Below, piece by piece: positions 22,902 to 34,810 of a DNA stretch of 64,000 nucleotides. Numbering within the stretch: the first letter of the stretch is position 1; every line of letters starts with the position of its first letter. The notes beneath the pieces are model-generated. The model searched no databases. It saw only the letters and a list, made by a program, of their open reading frames with translations, and had not been told where the DNA came from. The position numbers were made by a program, and so were the translations under genes. This DNA is from Sapria himalayana (lineage: Eukaryota > Streptophyta > Magnoliopsida > Malpighiales > Rafflesiaceae). The stretch is from positions 992,001-1,056,000 of the forward strand of contig JAREIK010017918.1 of assembly GCA_029783825.1 (NCBI GenBank), written 5' to 3'.

Positions 22902-25089
22902 TATGTATCAGAAATGTTAATTTGTGGCGTTCCTTCTAGTTTTAAAGGAGTTTGGTCTGGCTAATCTCTCTTAATATTTCTAGAATAATTATACTTCTAG
23001 GCTTTTGGTTTGCTATAAAATCTTTTTCCATGTATCAGGTATTGGTGCTAATAATGTTCTTCTGATCCATTGGACTATAAAACAAATTATCTTTAATTCT
23101 TCATGGATATCACACGAACAAATAAACTTCTATTCTCATTTCCAACTTATCTTTCCTTTTAGTACATGTGTTGGGCAACTCCACAAATAAATATGTTTTA
23201 GACTAGGTTTAGGCATGATACATAATTTCAATTAGAATAGTAGATACTAACTCAGATGGAACTAAGTTTAAAACATAAGGGTTTGTTTCTAACCCATATC
23301 TCCAAATGGAATTAGGCATATCTAAATAACTCATCATTAACTTTACCATATTCATAAAAGTTTTATTTATTCTTTCTACAATATTATTCTACTATGGAGT
23401 GCCAAGTGAAGACAATTGGATGTAATCCCTTGATCCACAAGTAGTTCCTAAACTTTCTAAAGAGATACTTGCCACCATGATTAGATCATAGTATTTTGAG
23501 ATATTTATTGTGATGTTTTTTTATTTCTATCATGTACTCTTTGAATTTATAAGAGGCATCATACTTGTGTCATATCAAATAAATGTACTCAAAATCACCT
23601 CTTGTTTGGATAGTCATGAGCCCTCATAAATTAGAAGAAATAATTCTAGTAGCTCTTTGGCTCTATTGCCTTTGGCCACAAAATGCTATTTAGTCAATTT
23701 TGTTTCTAAGTAATACTTGCATGCTGGAAATGTTCCCACTTTTAATGAACTCAAAGATCTATCTTAACTAGTCTTGAAATCTATTTTAGATTTATATACC
23801 ATAGACATTAAGTGCAAAGATAGGTATAGTTGATATCATATGAATAATATATTTATGTGATAAGGTGTTGATGTTATTCAACTTACATTGTTATACTATG
23901 GCAAAAATAGTTTTAGTAACATAAAGGTTATATTTTAATGTACTAGAATAGATAATTTTTTTATTCAGGTAAATTATTACAAAATCATTGAATAAAAATT
24001 AGGTAACTAAAATCAAGCTTTTTTGATCGAAAGTACATAACGAAAATCTTACAAAATTAAAACATTATCTCTCTCAAACCAAAGTATGAAATCTTCCACT
24101 AAAATAGTCACTACCTTGGTAGTGTTTCCTATGTGAAAATTGATTTTTACATCACTTAGTTATTTGGTTTACTAGAACTATTGAAAAGAATTGTAGACAT
24201 GATTAGTGATGCTCATATCTATACACTATGTATCCATAGATACCACTACTAAACATATTTCAACTACTAGTAATCGATATTTATTTTGATTATTTACTTT
24301 ACTAAGATAAATTTGACACTACTTCTTTTAGTGTTCTAACTGCTTGTCATGAAAATATTTTCCTTTTGACTTTTTTACTTCCACTTGTGACTTATAAGCT
24401 ATTGGTAAAACTTGAGTACATTCTTTCAGTTGATACCAATTCTTTATCTATTTTTTTTTTTGGTTTCGAATAAATTCTTTTAGCCACATGGTTTTCTAAT
24501 AGTACTTTCAGTTGATACTAATTTCTTTAGCAATTATGTCAAAGTCCAATCAGGTATGTCTATGTTATAATTTAAACAGAATTGCTTATAAAAGTTTGGT
24601 AGCTATTGAAAAATAATAGCAATCTAATAATCCACAATAATCTTATCTTCAAGGATCTCTAGTTCATTCAAATTACCAATCATCTTGAGAATATGAACTT
24701 TCACTAGGTTACTTTCAATCATTGTAGTATTCATTAGATTCTCTCATGGTTTTCTATTTAGCAAAACAAGTCTAATTCCCAAATATTTTTTTAAGATTAA
24801 ACATAATGTCATAAGCAATAGTCATAGATTGATGCTGATGTTGGAGTAAATTTGGCATAGAATTCAATATATAATATCTAGACAACTCATCAGTATTTAT
24901 CCATTTCTCATAAGGCTTGGCTTCCTCATTGGTTTCCCCTTGTTGAGGTTTATCCGGGCATAGATTTGTGAGTACAAACTTATAGTTTTTAGTATTTAAG
25001 ATTATATCAAGATTTCTTTTCCAATCTATTTTATTGTTTCCATCAAGTTTATTCTCTTTGAGAATGGTGGTGAGTTGGTTGAAAGACAT
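22902..25089 (-). pseudogene. Copia gag-protease-integrase remnant
   Basis: Gag starts at an ATG at 25,089 and stays open for 105 codons (MSFNQLTTILKENKLDGNN, DWKRNLDIILNTKNYKFVLT, LLQHQHQSMTIAYDIMFNLK). A zinc-knuckle trace is near 24,330-24,400. A protease trace (reading near S-x-A-T-N-H) is near 24,200. Integrase near 23,350-23,450 retains the D-H-G-G-E-Y context. A YSPMDQKNIISTN-like piece near 23,040-23,090 is the end of integrase. The reading stops at the nested copia and resumes at 18,343. Internal stops make it non-functional. Confidence 0.87.
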
Positions 25090-26863
25090 TTTCCTAAAAA
25101 ATTTACAATGACCTTATCAGTTTAAATTCTATCATATGAATAGGTTCCCTCTAATAATTTCTGAATGAATTTGTTATCATTCTAACATACCATGAACAAT
25201 ATGTCTCAATGGGAGGATGTTTACTATTCATTATTTATTTAGATAGGTCAATTCTTATTAATCTTATTATCCAAATAATGGGCCATGTCAAACAAGATTA
25301 AACTAATGATTTATCTTATGGTCCCAATAAATAACAAAAGTAGTTCAAATAGAAAGGATGCTATTATTCATAGCTAAGTATAAATAATTATATAAGTTTA
25401 AAATGATTGTTCCTTAAATAAAATATTCATATGGAGAAGTTTTCATTTAAACAATATGTAGAATTACTAAATTGTGGTTTGTGATAAGTGTACCTACAAG
25501 CCAATTAGTTTGATATGGAGAATGTACCAAGACCAACATGCTAGCCGGCTTGCATAACTTTTAAATTAATGATGGAGACTGAATGATTCATTCTAAATTA
25601 ATTTTTTTGCCCACTTAGATATTTAAAATCAAGAGTTTTTTTTTATGTGACATTGTGAAACTAATTTTCACCTTCTGTGCATAGCTATGTTATTTCATAT
25701 ATATATTATTTCATATCACATATATATATTACCAAGACATATATATATATATCACTAAGCAACATATATATTATTTCCATGCCACATATATTATTTCCAT
25801 ACTAGATATACTCATGCCACAAATATATATATATATATATCATTTTCATGCCACAAATATATATTTGCAAGCCACATATCAATATGCCATATATATACAT
25901 GTATGTGTGTGTCATTTTCATGCCACAAATATGTAATGACTAAACATCACGTATATATGAATGTTAAACACTTCGGCTATTTTGGTTTTATGACACTTAT
26001 AACTTAAGATTTTTCAAGAGTTAGGTTCCTGCCCTAAACTAGATATGATCTACTCAATTTATCATCATTATGGTTTTGGGTAAAGCCCAAAATAAAATAA
26101 CATGGAATCTGTTCTAGTTTCAGATGTTGGCCACATACTTTACCATTGTTTGCTTCTACCACCATGAAATCCATTATTGTATACTTCTGCCATCTTTAAC
26201 TCTACCATATGCATTGTTTCTAGCTCAAGGTCATAGTAAAATCCACCTATATTGGAAGCATCTACCACCATATTTAACATTATTAGCTATTGTCACTACC
26301 TCCACATGTGACATCACCGACAAAAGTCACCATCTCCATCACTACCATTCACCATGACAACCTCTATAGGTGATGTTACTGGCAATAGTCACCGCTTTCA
26401 ATACTACCATTGTCTATGATAACCTCCATATATGATGTCACCAGCAATAGTCGCCATGTCCAATACTACTATTCACCACTATAACCTTCACATGTGATGC
26501 CATCATCAGTAATCACCAACTTTGGCACTATCATTCATCATGACAACCTCAATAAGTGACATCACCGACTTCATTCACCACTTTCAACACTACCATTTAT
26601 CATGACAACCTCCATGGGCGCCGTCGCTAGTGGTGTCATTCTCATTCATTATAGAAAAATATATACAAACCCAAGTAAAAACTTAAATGCAAAATTATAA
26701 CCAATGAATTAAAACTAATCAAACACATTACCACAATCCACAAACAAACCACCATGGTGTTCAAGCAAGTCAATAGAGGCTAGAATGTCTTTGTTTTAGT
26801 TGGGCTTTTATATATTCATAAAAAACTAAATACATCCAAGTGCATATTATTTATGAAACTTAT
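25090..26863 (-). other. Untranslated leader of the minus-strand copia
   Basis: This 1.8-kb stretch lies between the primer site and gag. It has ATAT-rich tracts at 25,680-25,930 and a 62-bp minisatellite at 26,292-26,640. No coding content is recognised. A leader this long is unusual for copia. Confidence 0.7.
26292..26640. repeat. 62-bp minisatellite in the copia leader
   Basis: The block atgacaacctc recurs with exact 62-bp spacing at 26,354, 26,416, 26,478, 26,540 and 26,602, with a weaker copy at 26,292. Units share atgacaacctcc, tgatgtcaccg and caatactaccatt segments and have diverged by about a quarter. The period is not a multiple of three, so it is not protein-coding. Confidence 0.92.
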
Positions 26864-26876
26864 CACTCTAATACCA
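26864..26876 (-). promoter_or_regulatory. Primer binding site of the minus-strand copia
   Basis: On the minus strand tggtattagagtg follows the LTR end by one base; it differs from the tRNA-Met primer site TGGTATCAGAGC by a C-to-T and a C-to-T change. Confidence 0.82.
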
Positions 26877-26877
26877 T

Positions 26878-27793
26878 TGTTGGAAAGTCAGGAATTAAAA
26901 TTTTTTGGGGTCGATAATGCTCGTATGATGAGTTATTTTATAAATTTGATTATAGTTTATGCATGTAATGATAACTTAAGGTCATGGGCTATGTAAAGAT
27001 CTTATCACATATGTTCTTGTTCTAGAATGTGCAAGGAATATGATGATGCTATAGTAACTAGCATTGTCTGAACCATTTCATGAAGCATTACACACTTATA
27101 AGTAATTGCTTCATTTATTTAATATTTAAAATATATTTATTATTAAAGATTTTAATTATATATATATATGTATGTATGTATGTATATAATTAATTAATTT
27201 AATATAAATGTATTAATTTGATTTAATAATAAAATCAAATAATCTGATTCAAATCATATTAGTTATTAAAATATATATGCATATTTTAAATAAATAAAAA
27301 TATTACAAATATTTCTTTTAGTGCTGGATAAGGCTACGAAAGGGACATACTCTAAATAAGATCTCGAGCTCCCAATGTAAATTATTTCACATAATAATTT
27401 ATATTAATTATAACTCATTCCACTACCAAATTATAATTATACTCTCTTATTTATTTAAACTTAATTTATGTCTTTGTTAATTAATACTAATTAAACTCTT
27501 TATGTTAAGATTACATATATCTATTGATTAAATCAAATCTCTAATAATCTAATTCAATTTATCTCTAACTATTTTTTTGATACTTTCCAATTAACTTATT
27601 TGAATTGTCAGATCAAAATTCACATGTAGGGTTTGATAATATCAACACTTATAAGCTTCCTCAAGGGAGCATCATCAATCCTTCTAACAAGACATGAATT
27701 TAATAAGCAATCAATATTTACTATATACTTAATAAAAATATCCAATTCATAGAGTTCCATTATATAATTTTAACCTCACTCTTAATGAATTAA
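26878..27793 (-). repeat. 5' LTR of the minus-strand copia
   Basis: Aligned with 15,989-16,922 over its length; it has an expanded (gtat)n block near 27,165-27,187. The outer boundary is an estimate from where the two copies stop matching. Confidence 0.8.
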
Positions 27794-29299
27794 AATAACT
27801 ATTAACAAGAGTATGCAAATATTAATTACTTCATGAATAATAGTAACGGTATTAATAGTAACAACAATGTATTTTATTTTACAAATACAAAATAATTACC
27901 ATGTGTTAGTCTTTCTAACATGTTTTAAATATTTTATTTTATTTTATTTTACAAGTAATAGAATTTATGTCCTTCTAATAGGACATGAATTAAATAAGAA
28001 ATTAAGATAAACATGCTGAAATCTAGTGTTATAATTTTACCGATAGGTTATTCAACTTTATCTAGATTATGAATAACAAACTTATTCTATAATATTTGAT
28101 GATTCCAACTTCATCTATAGTGTAGAATAAAGGATATGCATTTTCACAAATCCAACTAATTGTAAAATCTTTTATTTAAAACAATAAAAAGATATAAATT
28201 AAAAAAAATAGAAAATTAATAAGAAATAACTTTTAGAATAAATCAATCTCAATAAGGGGACATCACATGCAATCACATATAGCCCATTGTTGCATCAACA
28301 CTTGCCCTCTTTGGTAAAGAAAAAATAATGAGTTCAAAAGGCCAACTATTTATCATGTGAAGTGTTACAGCTTGAGGGAGCCAAAAAAATGGATGAAAGA
28401 TCAAACATGCAAATGGGTGTGTGACTTTCACACATAGTAAAGTTTTGATTATATGGAAACTTTCTTTTTTATATGTCATCTAGGCTCCTTGTCAGACTCA
28501 AAGAATATTACAATCTTATCAAACCTTACTCATTAAACTCAATTTATAATCATATATTATTATTATATCCATATACTTAGTTTAAATAGTGACCATCTAC
28601 TAAGTTATAACTTTTATTAAATTATATTAAGGCCCATCCATTTATTTTAAATTATTTTCTTTTTTTTGTCATGTTGTATTTTCATTCCACTATCCTTAGG
28701 TCATTAAACCTCCATTTAATTTTTTCTACTAACCCAAAATGATATGTTTTATTGCTTTGGATGTCAAATTTTTTAAGTTGCAAAAAATCTCTTTTGAACA
28801 ATCCTAATTGTGCATAAAAAAATGAACATTTCTTGATCATTAATAATGAACATCTCACTCAATTGACCCAAAACTCTTAAGTCCTAGAACAACTTACAAC
28901 GACATCATTCATAATGGACCATATTCTTAAAAGCACACATATGTGATTGCTCTTGTAAAACATAGATAATATTTCACCTTCTATCCTTCACATAAATTAA
29001 TAAATTTTTATAATAATGGATAGGTGAATATGCTTAGGAATAATATATTGATCACCATGCATTTAGTGAACTTGAAGTATCAAGACAGGAGTGATTTAGT
29101 AATGCATATGAAAATACTCTTGAAAGGATGGATAACTAGCTTCTTTATATGAAAATACTTTTGAAGATGAGTTGCTAGTTTCATTTCTTCTTTGTTTGCT
29201 TCATGATAGATGGGAAACCATAATGGTGTGCTTAAATATGTTAGTCACTAATGGTGACCTTAAATATGCTAGTCACTAATGGTGCCCTTAAATATGTTA
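27794..29299. other. No recognised feature
   Basis: AT-rich sequence. A short echo of the LTR text (ccttctaataggacatgaat near 27,970) suggests an old duplication. A threefold 35-bp repeat built on aaatatgttagtcactaatggt lies at 29,234-29,312. No gene was found. Confidence 0.5.
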
Positions 29300-30990
29300 G
29301 CCACTAATGGTTTCCTAACTATGAATAATGGATGTAGTTAAGGACATAATGTTGAGTGAGCAATTGAAGAGAAAAAAATGGAGAGAAATTTCTAGCATGT
29401 TCATTTCAAAGAGGCATTCTAGAAGCACTTATAAACACTCGTTAAGAAATGAATTAAGTCATCCTTCCTTAAGGTTATCGAGGATTAGAAAGATAGTGAT
29501 GTATTATCACTACTTTAAGGTAGGACACGTCAAGATGGATTATTATTCATGAAAGAAACTCCAACTAGAGCATAAGAGTAGAGTTGGTAATAAAAAGAGA
29601 GGCAAACATTGTTTTTTATAAAAAATGTTATTCTTGTTGGTGATATAGTTCTATCAACTCGGTGAGTTAGTAGAGTGATCAGTTAATTTGTTTAGCAGCT
29701 TTCATTCATGTTCCTTATATTGATTATTTTTCAATATGCATACATGGTGATGATGGTATAATCAAAATAAAAAATCAAGAGACATCTAAGATCATGGGCA
29801 TTAAAGAGGCCTATATTGAGATAGTGATTGGATATCAGTTAGTGATGAGAAATATATATCATATTCTTAACATTAATCTAAACCTAGACTTCATAAGTCT
29901 GGTAGATAATATAGGTTATGTGAGTCATTTTGGTGGTCTAATAAAATATGGTCAAGGGTTCGCTAGTTATTACGAAAGATAGGAAAGGGAGTATACTTCA
30001 TGTAAGCCATGCAAGAGTATGAAGAAATTAGAAAAACTTTTTGCAATGAGATGACAACATTGATATTTGGAATTAAAGGTTTGGTCATGTGATTGAGAAG
30101 GGTCTTTTCCCTTCTAGCTAGAAGGCTAGTCATGCATTTTTTATAGCAGTCTTTTCTTGATGGGTATTTGGACTAAATAGTTGGAAAGATCTAGAGAATA
30201 ACAACTTATTTTTGCCTCTCTTTTAAAAAGATTGATCATCTTTAATCTAACTCATACAAGTGTTTTCTTCATACAATTTTTGAATACTCAGAGAAGCCAT
30301 TTATTTTATGACATTTATCAATGATTATTCTAGAAAAAAATTGACTACAAACCTAAAGACTTAGGATCTCATAGTATATTTATATGCTTTGATAATGTGG
30401 GAAAGCATAGTGGATAGTTGAAGAGTTATGAAAGATTGTACTATGAGTCTTTGGCTAAGAGCCATTAGTTATGAATATACTCAATATATGTCTTATTTTC
30501 ACCCTAAATGTTGATGTTCCATATAGGGTTTGGACCAAGAAGGAAAAATCTTATGACCACTAAAAGACTTTGGTTGTAAAGACTTTGTTCAAATCCTAGG
30601 AGATGATAAATTGTAGTTGGATGATACTATGAGATCATACATTTTACTTGGCTGGGTTCACGAGCAACTCATATACACGTTGTGGTACTTAAGAGTCAAG
30701 AAGATAGCTTGAAGCAGAAAAATTATCTTTCTCAAAGACCAACACTTATATATTGATGAATATAATTATGACATGAGTATTCTCATAAAAATCTCAATTC
30801 ATTTGATTTGATTTATATTATTCCTAGAAATCAATTAGAAGAAGAGATGAGGAATTAGTAGATAAGAGATGAGTTTGAGCCCCATAAGTCATTGGTGAAG
30901 AAGACAGAGATCATTCTAGCTATAATTGGATAAATCCTAGTCGTTATAGATTTTATTCAACTTGTTTTATATTTTTTTAGATAAGAGTAG
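29300..30990 (+). pseudogene. Copia-like gag-protease-integrase remnant (copy A)
   Basis: An open stretch at 29,328-29,552 ends in a zinc-knuckle-like YYHYFKVGHVKMDYYS, with the Cys residues replaced. It is followed by a protease-side trace: SFHVTS-like text near 29,700, and GIKEAYIEIVIGYQLVMRNIYHI with NLNLDFISL at 29,794-29,982. Downstream come the pre-integrase HKRLGH-like region (about 30,060) and an integrase C-terminal trace, VDVPYRVWTKKEKSYDH (about 30,510-30,560). Many stops are present. The coding trace then ends and LTR-like sequence starts near 31,040, with no reverse transcriptase or RNase H between. Confidence 0.75.
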
Positions 30991-31039
30991 ATAAGGTTGA
31001 TTAATTTAGTTGATTCTACATGATTTGAGTAGATTGGAT

Positions 31040-32547
31040 GTATAAAATCTCATCGAAAAAATTGATTTAATTAAAAATTAAAGGTGGCTTAATTTAAGTT
31101 TGGTTTTAATTAGTTGGTGTGTTTAAATTTAATGGCATATATTTTTTATAATATTTTTGTATGTGTGTTTTATTTATTTAATGGTGTCACATTTTATTTT
31201 ATTTATATGTAGCATCATTGGAGTGCTTACATGGGATTGAGTGGCAGCAACATTTTTAATAAAATAAAAGGGATAATTATTCAAAGTGAATGTGTGGTAA
31301 GTGAGACTTTGAGGGACAAAAAAAGGCATAAACATAAGAATTTTAGAGAGAAATGAAAAGAATTGAAGACTAAATAAAAAAAAGGAAGGATTTTTCTAAA
31401 ATCCTATGCATGAAGAATAAATTTATTTCTCAACCCCATTTTTTAGAAAAACCTTCAAGATTTTGAAAAATTCTAGTGACATTTAAAAAGTTCTAAAAAA
31501 CTTGGACATATATTTTTTCTATATTCATATCGTATTCTCCATTACATGGTGGGCATGATGTGGTTGTGCATGGGGCATGTGAAGGGTGCATGGCGAATGT
31601 GCATTGGCATGTATGAGACGTGCTCAATATACTAGGTTTACTCACCAGAATATGTGGTGGAGCATCAAATATGATTTGATCAGATTTAGAAATGAAATTC
31701 TTCTAACTTAGAGATTGTTTGATAACGTAATTAAAATCTTCAAATCATTAAAAATTCACATTTTCAATAGTTTGAAATTTTAAGTGAGTATGATAAAAAA
31801 ATGTTGGGAGCTGAAAATTTAAAATTTTAAGTGAAAATTCATTGAAAATTTTAAGTAGGTAGAGACCTACTTAATGTTGAAGGCTAAAAATTTTCAATAA
31901 TTTTTTTATAAAAAAAATTACCATATTGTCCTTTTTTTATTTTTTTTTTGTTTTCTCATTCACGTTATAGTTTAAATTGTGAATTTGTCTTCTCCTCCTC
32001 CTTTCTCTGCTACCACAACCCTTAACCCTAACCCTCTTTCATGATTAATTTAAGATAATAAATAGCAAATCAACTAGTTGTTTATTAATTTTTATATTAA
32101 AAATATGGATAATTTTAAAGAGTTTAGATTTTATTAGTAATTTTTTAAATATTTTTATTTCTTTTTTGTATTTATGATTTATTTATAGATATGTTATTAG
32201 GGATTTTATTCTTTTAATAATTAATAATTATAGTTAAAAAAATCATTAGAAATTCTATTTATGTTGGATAATATGTAATACAAAGATAATAAGGGTAAAT
32301 AAATAAAATATATTATTTTCAGCATTCAGTAATTATAGTTATCAAATAATATATTTATATTCAGTATTCAATTAATAATAATTTATCAAAATATATTTTG
32401 TGGATTCTATTGCATTTAGTAATGATTTAAAATTTGGTTAAATTAAAAGATTTAAAATTGAAAAAAAAAATTAATTAACCAAATTATGGGTACAAGAAAA
32501 AAATCTAAATTTGAGTCTGACAACTAGGCTCTATTCTACCACCAACA
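31040..32547 (+). repeat. LTR shared by copies A and B
   Basis: The first half matches the truncated copy at 34,320-34,810; the second half has no second copy in the window. The end is placed at CA just before the primer site. The exact left boundary is uncertain by about 30 bp. Confidence 0.6.
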
Positions 32548-32549
32548 CT

Positions 32550-32561
32550 TAATATCAAAGT
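32550..32561 (+). promoter_or_regulatory. Decayed primer binding site
   Basis: taatatcaaagt differs from TGGTATCAAAGC by two G-to-A changes and one C-to-T change, the pattern of cytosine deamination on either strand. Confidence 0.6.
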
Positions 32562-32939
32562 GAAATTAATTTATTTTTAGACAATTTAATATTTTTGTTC
32601 ATCTAGAGATTGAGTTATTTTATTTTTTGGAATAAAAAAAAAGAAAATAATTTACTCAAAATAATTAAGTTGGACCATCCAACTATTTAACCTTGAAAAA
32701 TAAAGAGGATATATCTTTTTTTAAAATTTATGATTTATATGACACAATTGTCACAGAAAACTAGAAAATTTGAGTGATAAAGAGTGGACACGATTGGCCC
32801 CTATCATGATATGATAATGAGTTGAAAATATAACAACGACATATTCCCATAATAACAACGACAAATGAGTTGTAAAAAAATGATTGAATCAATATACAAA
32901 TAATACATCAAGAAACAATACCTTGTTAATTAAGTGTTT

Positions 32940-34250
32940 CGTTAATATAAAATATCAAGATGAAAATGATATGATTGCTCACTTGAATAGCTTCAATGTC
33001 ATGGTTAAGTAGCTTAAAGTCAAAGTCATGGATGATGAGCTATGAACATATTTGCTTCTCAACATACTTCATGATAGTTAAAAGATATTTATTATTTTTT
33101 GAATACATCAATTCTGAATAACATTCTTTCTATTATTATCATTATTGATAGTCTAGTAAATAAGATTAATTGTTGGAAGAAAAAAAACTTTTCCATGTAT
33201 CCTCATTTTCAAGGAAAATGAGAGTAGCAGGACCACTTCTAGACTCACATCAAGAGAAGGAATGGAGTAATCTTCCAATGAGAAGTCTGTGGGTAAGTTT
33301 ATGGTGTTGTGTCACTACTATCACTATGAGAATATGAAAAGAGATAATGCTATAAGAGAGATAGATACCTTTCCATGGAAGGTGAGATCACTTTTATTAG
33401 TGATATTGAATTGTCCAACAAGGGCTAGTTAGAATTCAAGAGAGTAATTATGTGGTTGATTCGATAGCTACTTTTCACATAACTCTGAATCTTAACTAGA
33501 ATACAACATATATGTTTGGGACTATGGATTAGTCAAGATAAGTAATGGAAGGAATATAGAGTGTTAAGCATCAAAGGCATTTGCTTGGAGTCAAACATGA
33601 GATGCTAGTTGGTTTTGAGAGATGTCCAATATGTCCCAAATATTTGGATGAACCTGCTATCTATGGATATGTTGGATAGTATGGGTTATATGTGAAAATT
33701 TAGGGAAGACCAATAGAAATTGGTAAATAGGTCTTTGATTATTATGATGGATAAAAAGGTACATTCCATGTATAATAATCAAATTAGTGTTTTTTCAAAT
33801 TAGGTAGGAGTCTTGCGGGAAAAAGCAAGTACTAATTCTAAGATACATAGATATGATAATGTATGTGTGGATGATCAGTTTTCAATAAAAAAGTACTCTA
33901 TTTATTGTTCCAATATTTTCAAGTAGTAGGAGGATAAATTGTATGATTAGGAAAAAGTATACAATTATGTTGTTTTCACCCATTCTTCCGAGGAAATTGA
34001 GGATAATCAATCTTGTTACCTCAAATGTTTGCTCTAAGATAAACAAATTATTTAGAGGTGTCACTTATTATATTGCTTTTGTAATATATACTCTCATAGA
34101 TTAGATAGATTAATGGAAAGCTTATAAGTTTAAAAAAAAAGTTGATACATTTACTCTAATTGTTTTCGAGTATCAATCACATCAAGGAAAAACTTATAAC
34201 TAATATGAACAAAATTTGATTTTGGGGTTTACAAAGAGCTAAACTCTACA
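32940..34250 (+). pseudogene. Copia-like gag-protease remnant (copy B)
   Basis: Translated traces include VMDDELTYLLLNILHDS-like gag text (about 33,020-33,080), a knuckle remnant near 33,320, and protease-side text RDVQYVPNIWMNLLSMDMLD (about 33,617-33,680) followed by KLVNRSLIIMMDKKVHSMYN (about 33,720-33,775). The order matches copy A, and like copy A it stops before any reverse transcriptase. Every frame is broken. Confidence 0.7.
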
Positions 34251-34319
34251 TGATAAATAATTATTAAATTTTAACCATGGATCAGCCTTGGTTTGCTTAA
34301 ATAAGACAGAGTAAATTGA

Positions 34320-34810
34320 TTCAGAAAAATGATTTAATTAAAAATAAAATTTGGTTTAATTTAATTTTGGTTTAATTAGTTGGTGTTTCAAAAAATAATG
34401 GCGTATGTTATTTTGTAAGATTTTTGTATGCGTGCTTTATTTATTTAATGATGCTGCAGTTTATTTATTTGCATATGCATATAGATTGTTGGAGTGCTCA
34501 TATGAGATGAAAGTGATAGTATTATTTTTAATAAAATAAAAAGAGATTATTATTCAAAGTTAATGGGCGGAAAATGAGACTTGGGGAAGAAAAAAATTGC
34601 AAAGAAAAGACATTGGACAAAAAATTGAAAAGAATATATGAGAAGTAAAAATAAAAAAAAAGGATATTTGTTGGATATCCCATGTGTGATTTATAAAGAA
34701 TAAATTGATTATTCTTCCCCATTTTTCTAATAATAATATGGATTATGAAAAACTCAATACACATCTACAAAGTTCTCAGAACCTTTGACATTTTTCTTTT
34801 ATATTCCAAA
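34320..34810 (+). repeat. Truncated second LTR of copy B
   Basis: Direct repeat of 31,040-31,530. Similarity ends near 34,810, exactly where the 1-kb spacer repeats begin. Confidence 0.7.

Larger units (their letters stand above)
15989..27793 (-). mobile_element. Old Ty1/copia retrotransposon, split by a younger copia
   Basis: Direct repeats of about 0.92 kb lie at both ends (15,989-16,922 and 26,878-27,793). A tRNA-Met-type primer site adjoins the right copy, and gag-protease-integrase-RT/RNase H traces run on the minus strand between them. A 4.55-kb plus-strand copia interrupts it at 18,349-22,896. Without that insert the element is about 7.3 kb. A clear 5-bp target duplication at the outer ends was not found. 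Confidence 0.85.
31040..34810 (+). mobile_element. LTR element (copia-derived) lacking RT, copy B
   Basis: About 490 bp at 31,040-31,530 is repeated in direct orientation at 34,320-34,810 (shared ttaattagttggtg, tggagtgct, taataaaataaaa). A decayed primer site lies at 32,550, giving a long 5' LTR of about 1.5 kb. The internal part codes only for gag/protease/integrase-like fragments. The 3' LTR copy is cut off where the rDNA spacer repeats begin. Copy A upstream ends in the same LTR, so the locus looks like a tandem sharing one LTR. Confidence 0.62.

Noticed and set aside
32016..32040. Telomere-like cccttaaccctaaccc
   Set aside because: Only about two units, shorter than the plant CCCTAAA repeat array, and it lies inside an LTR.
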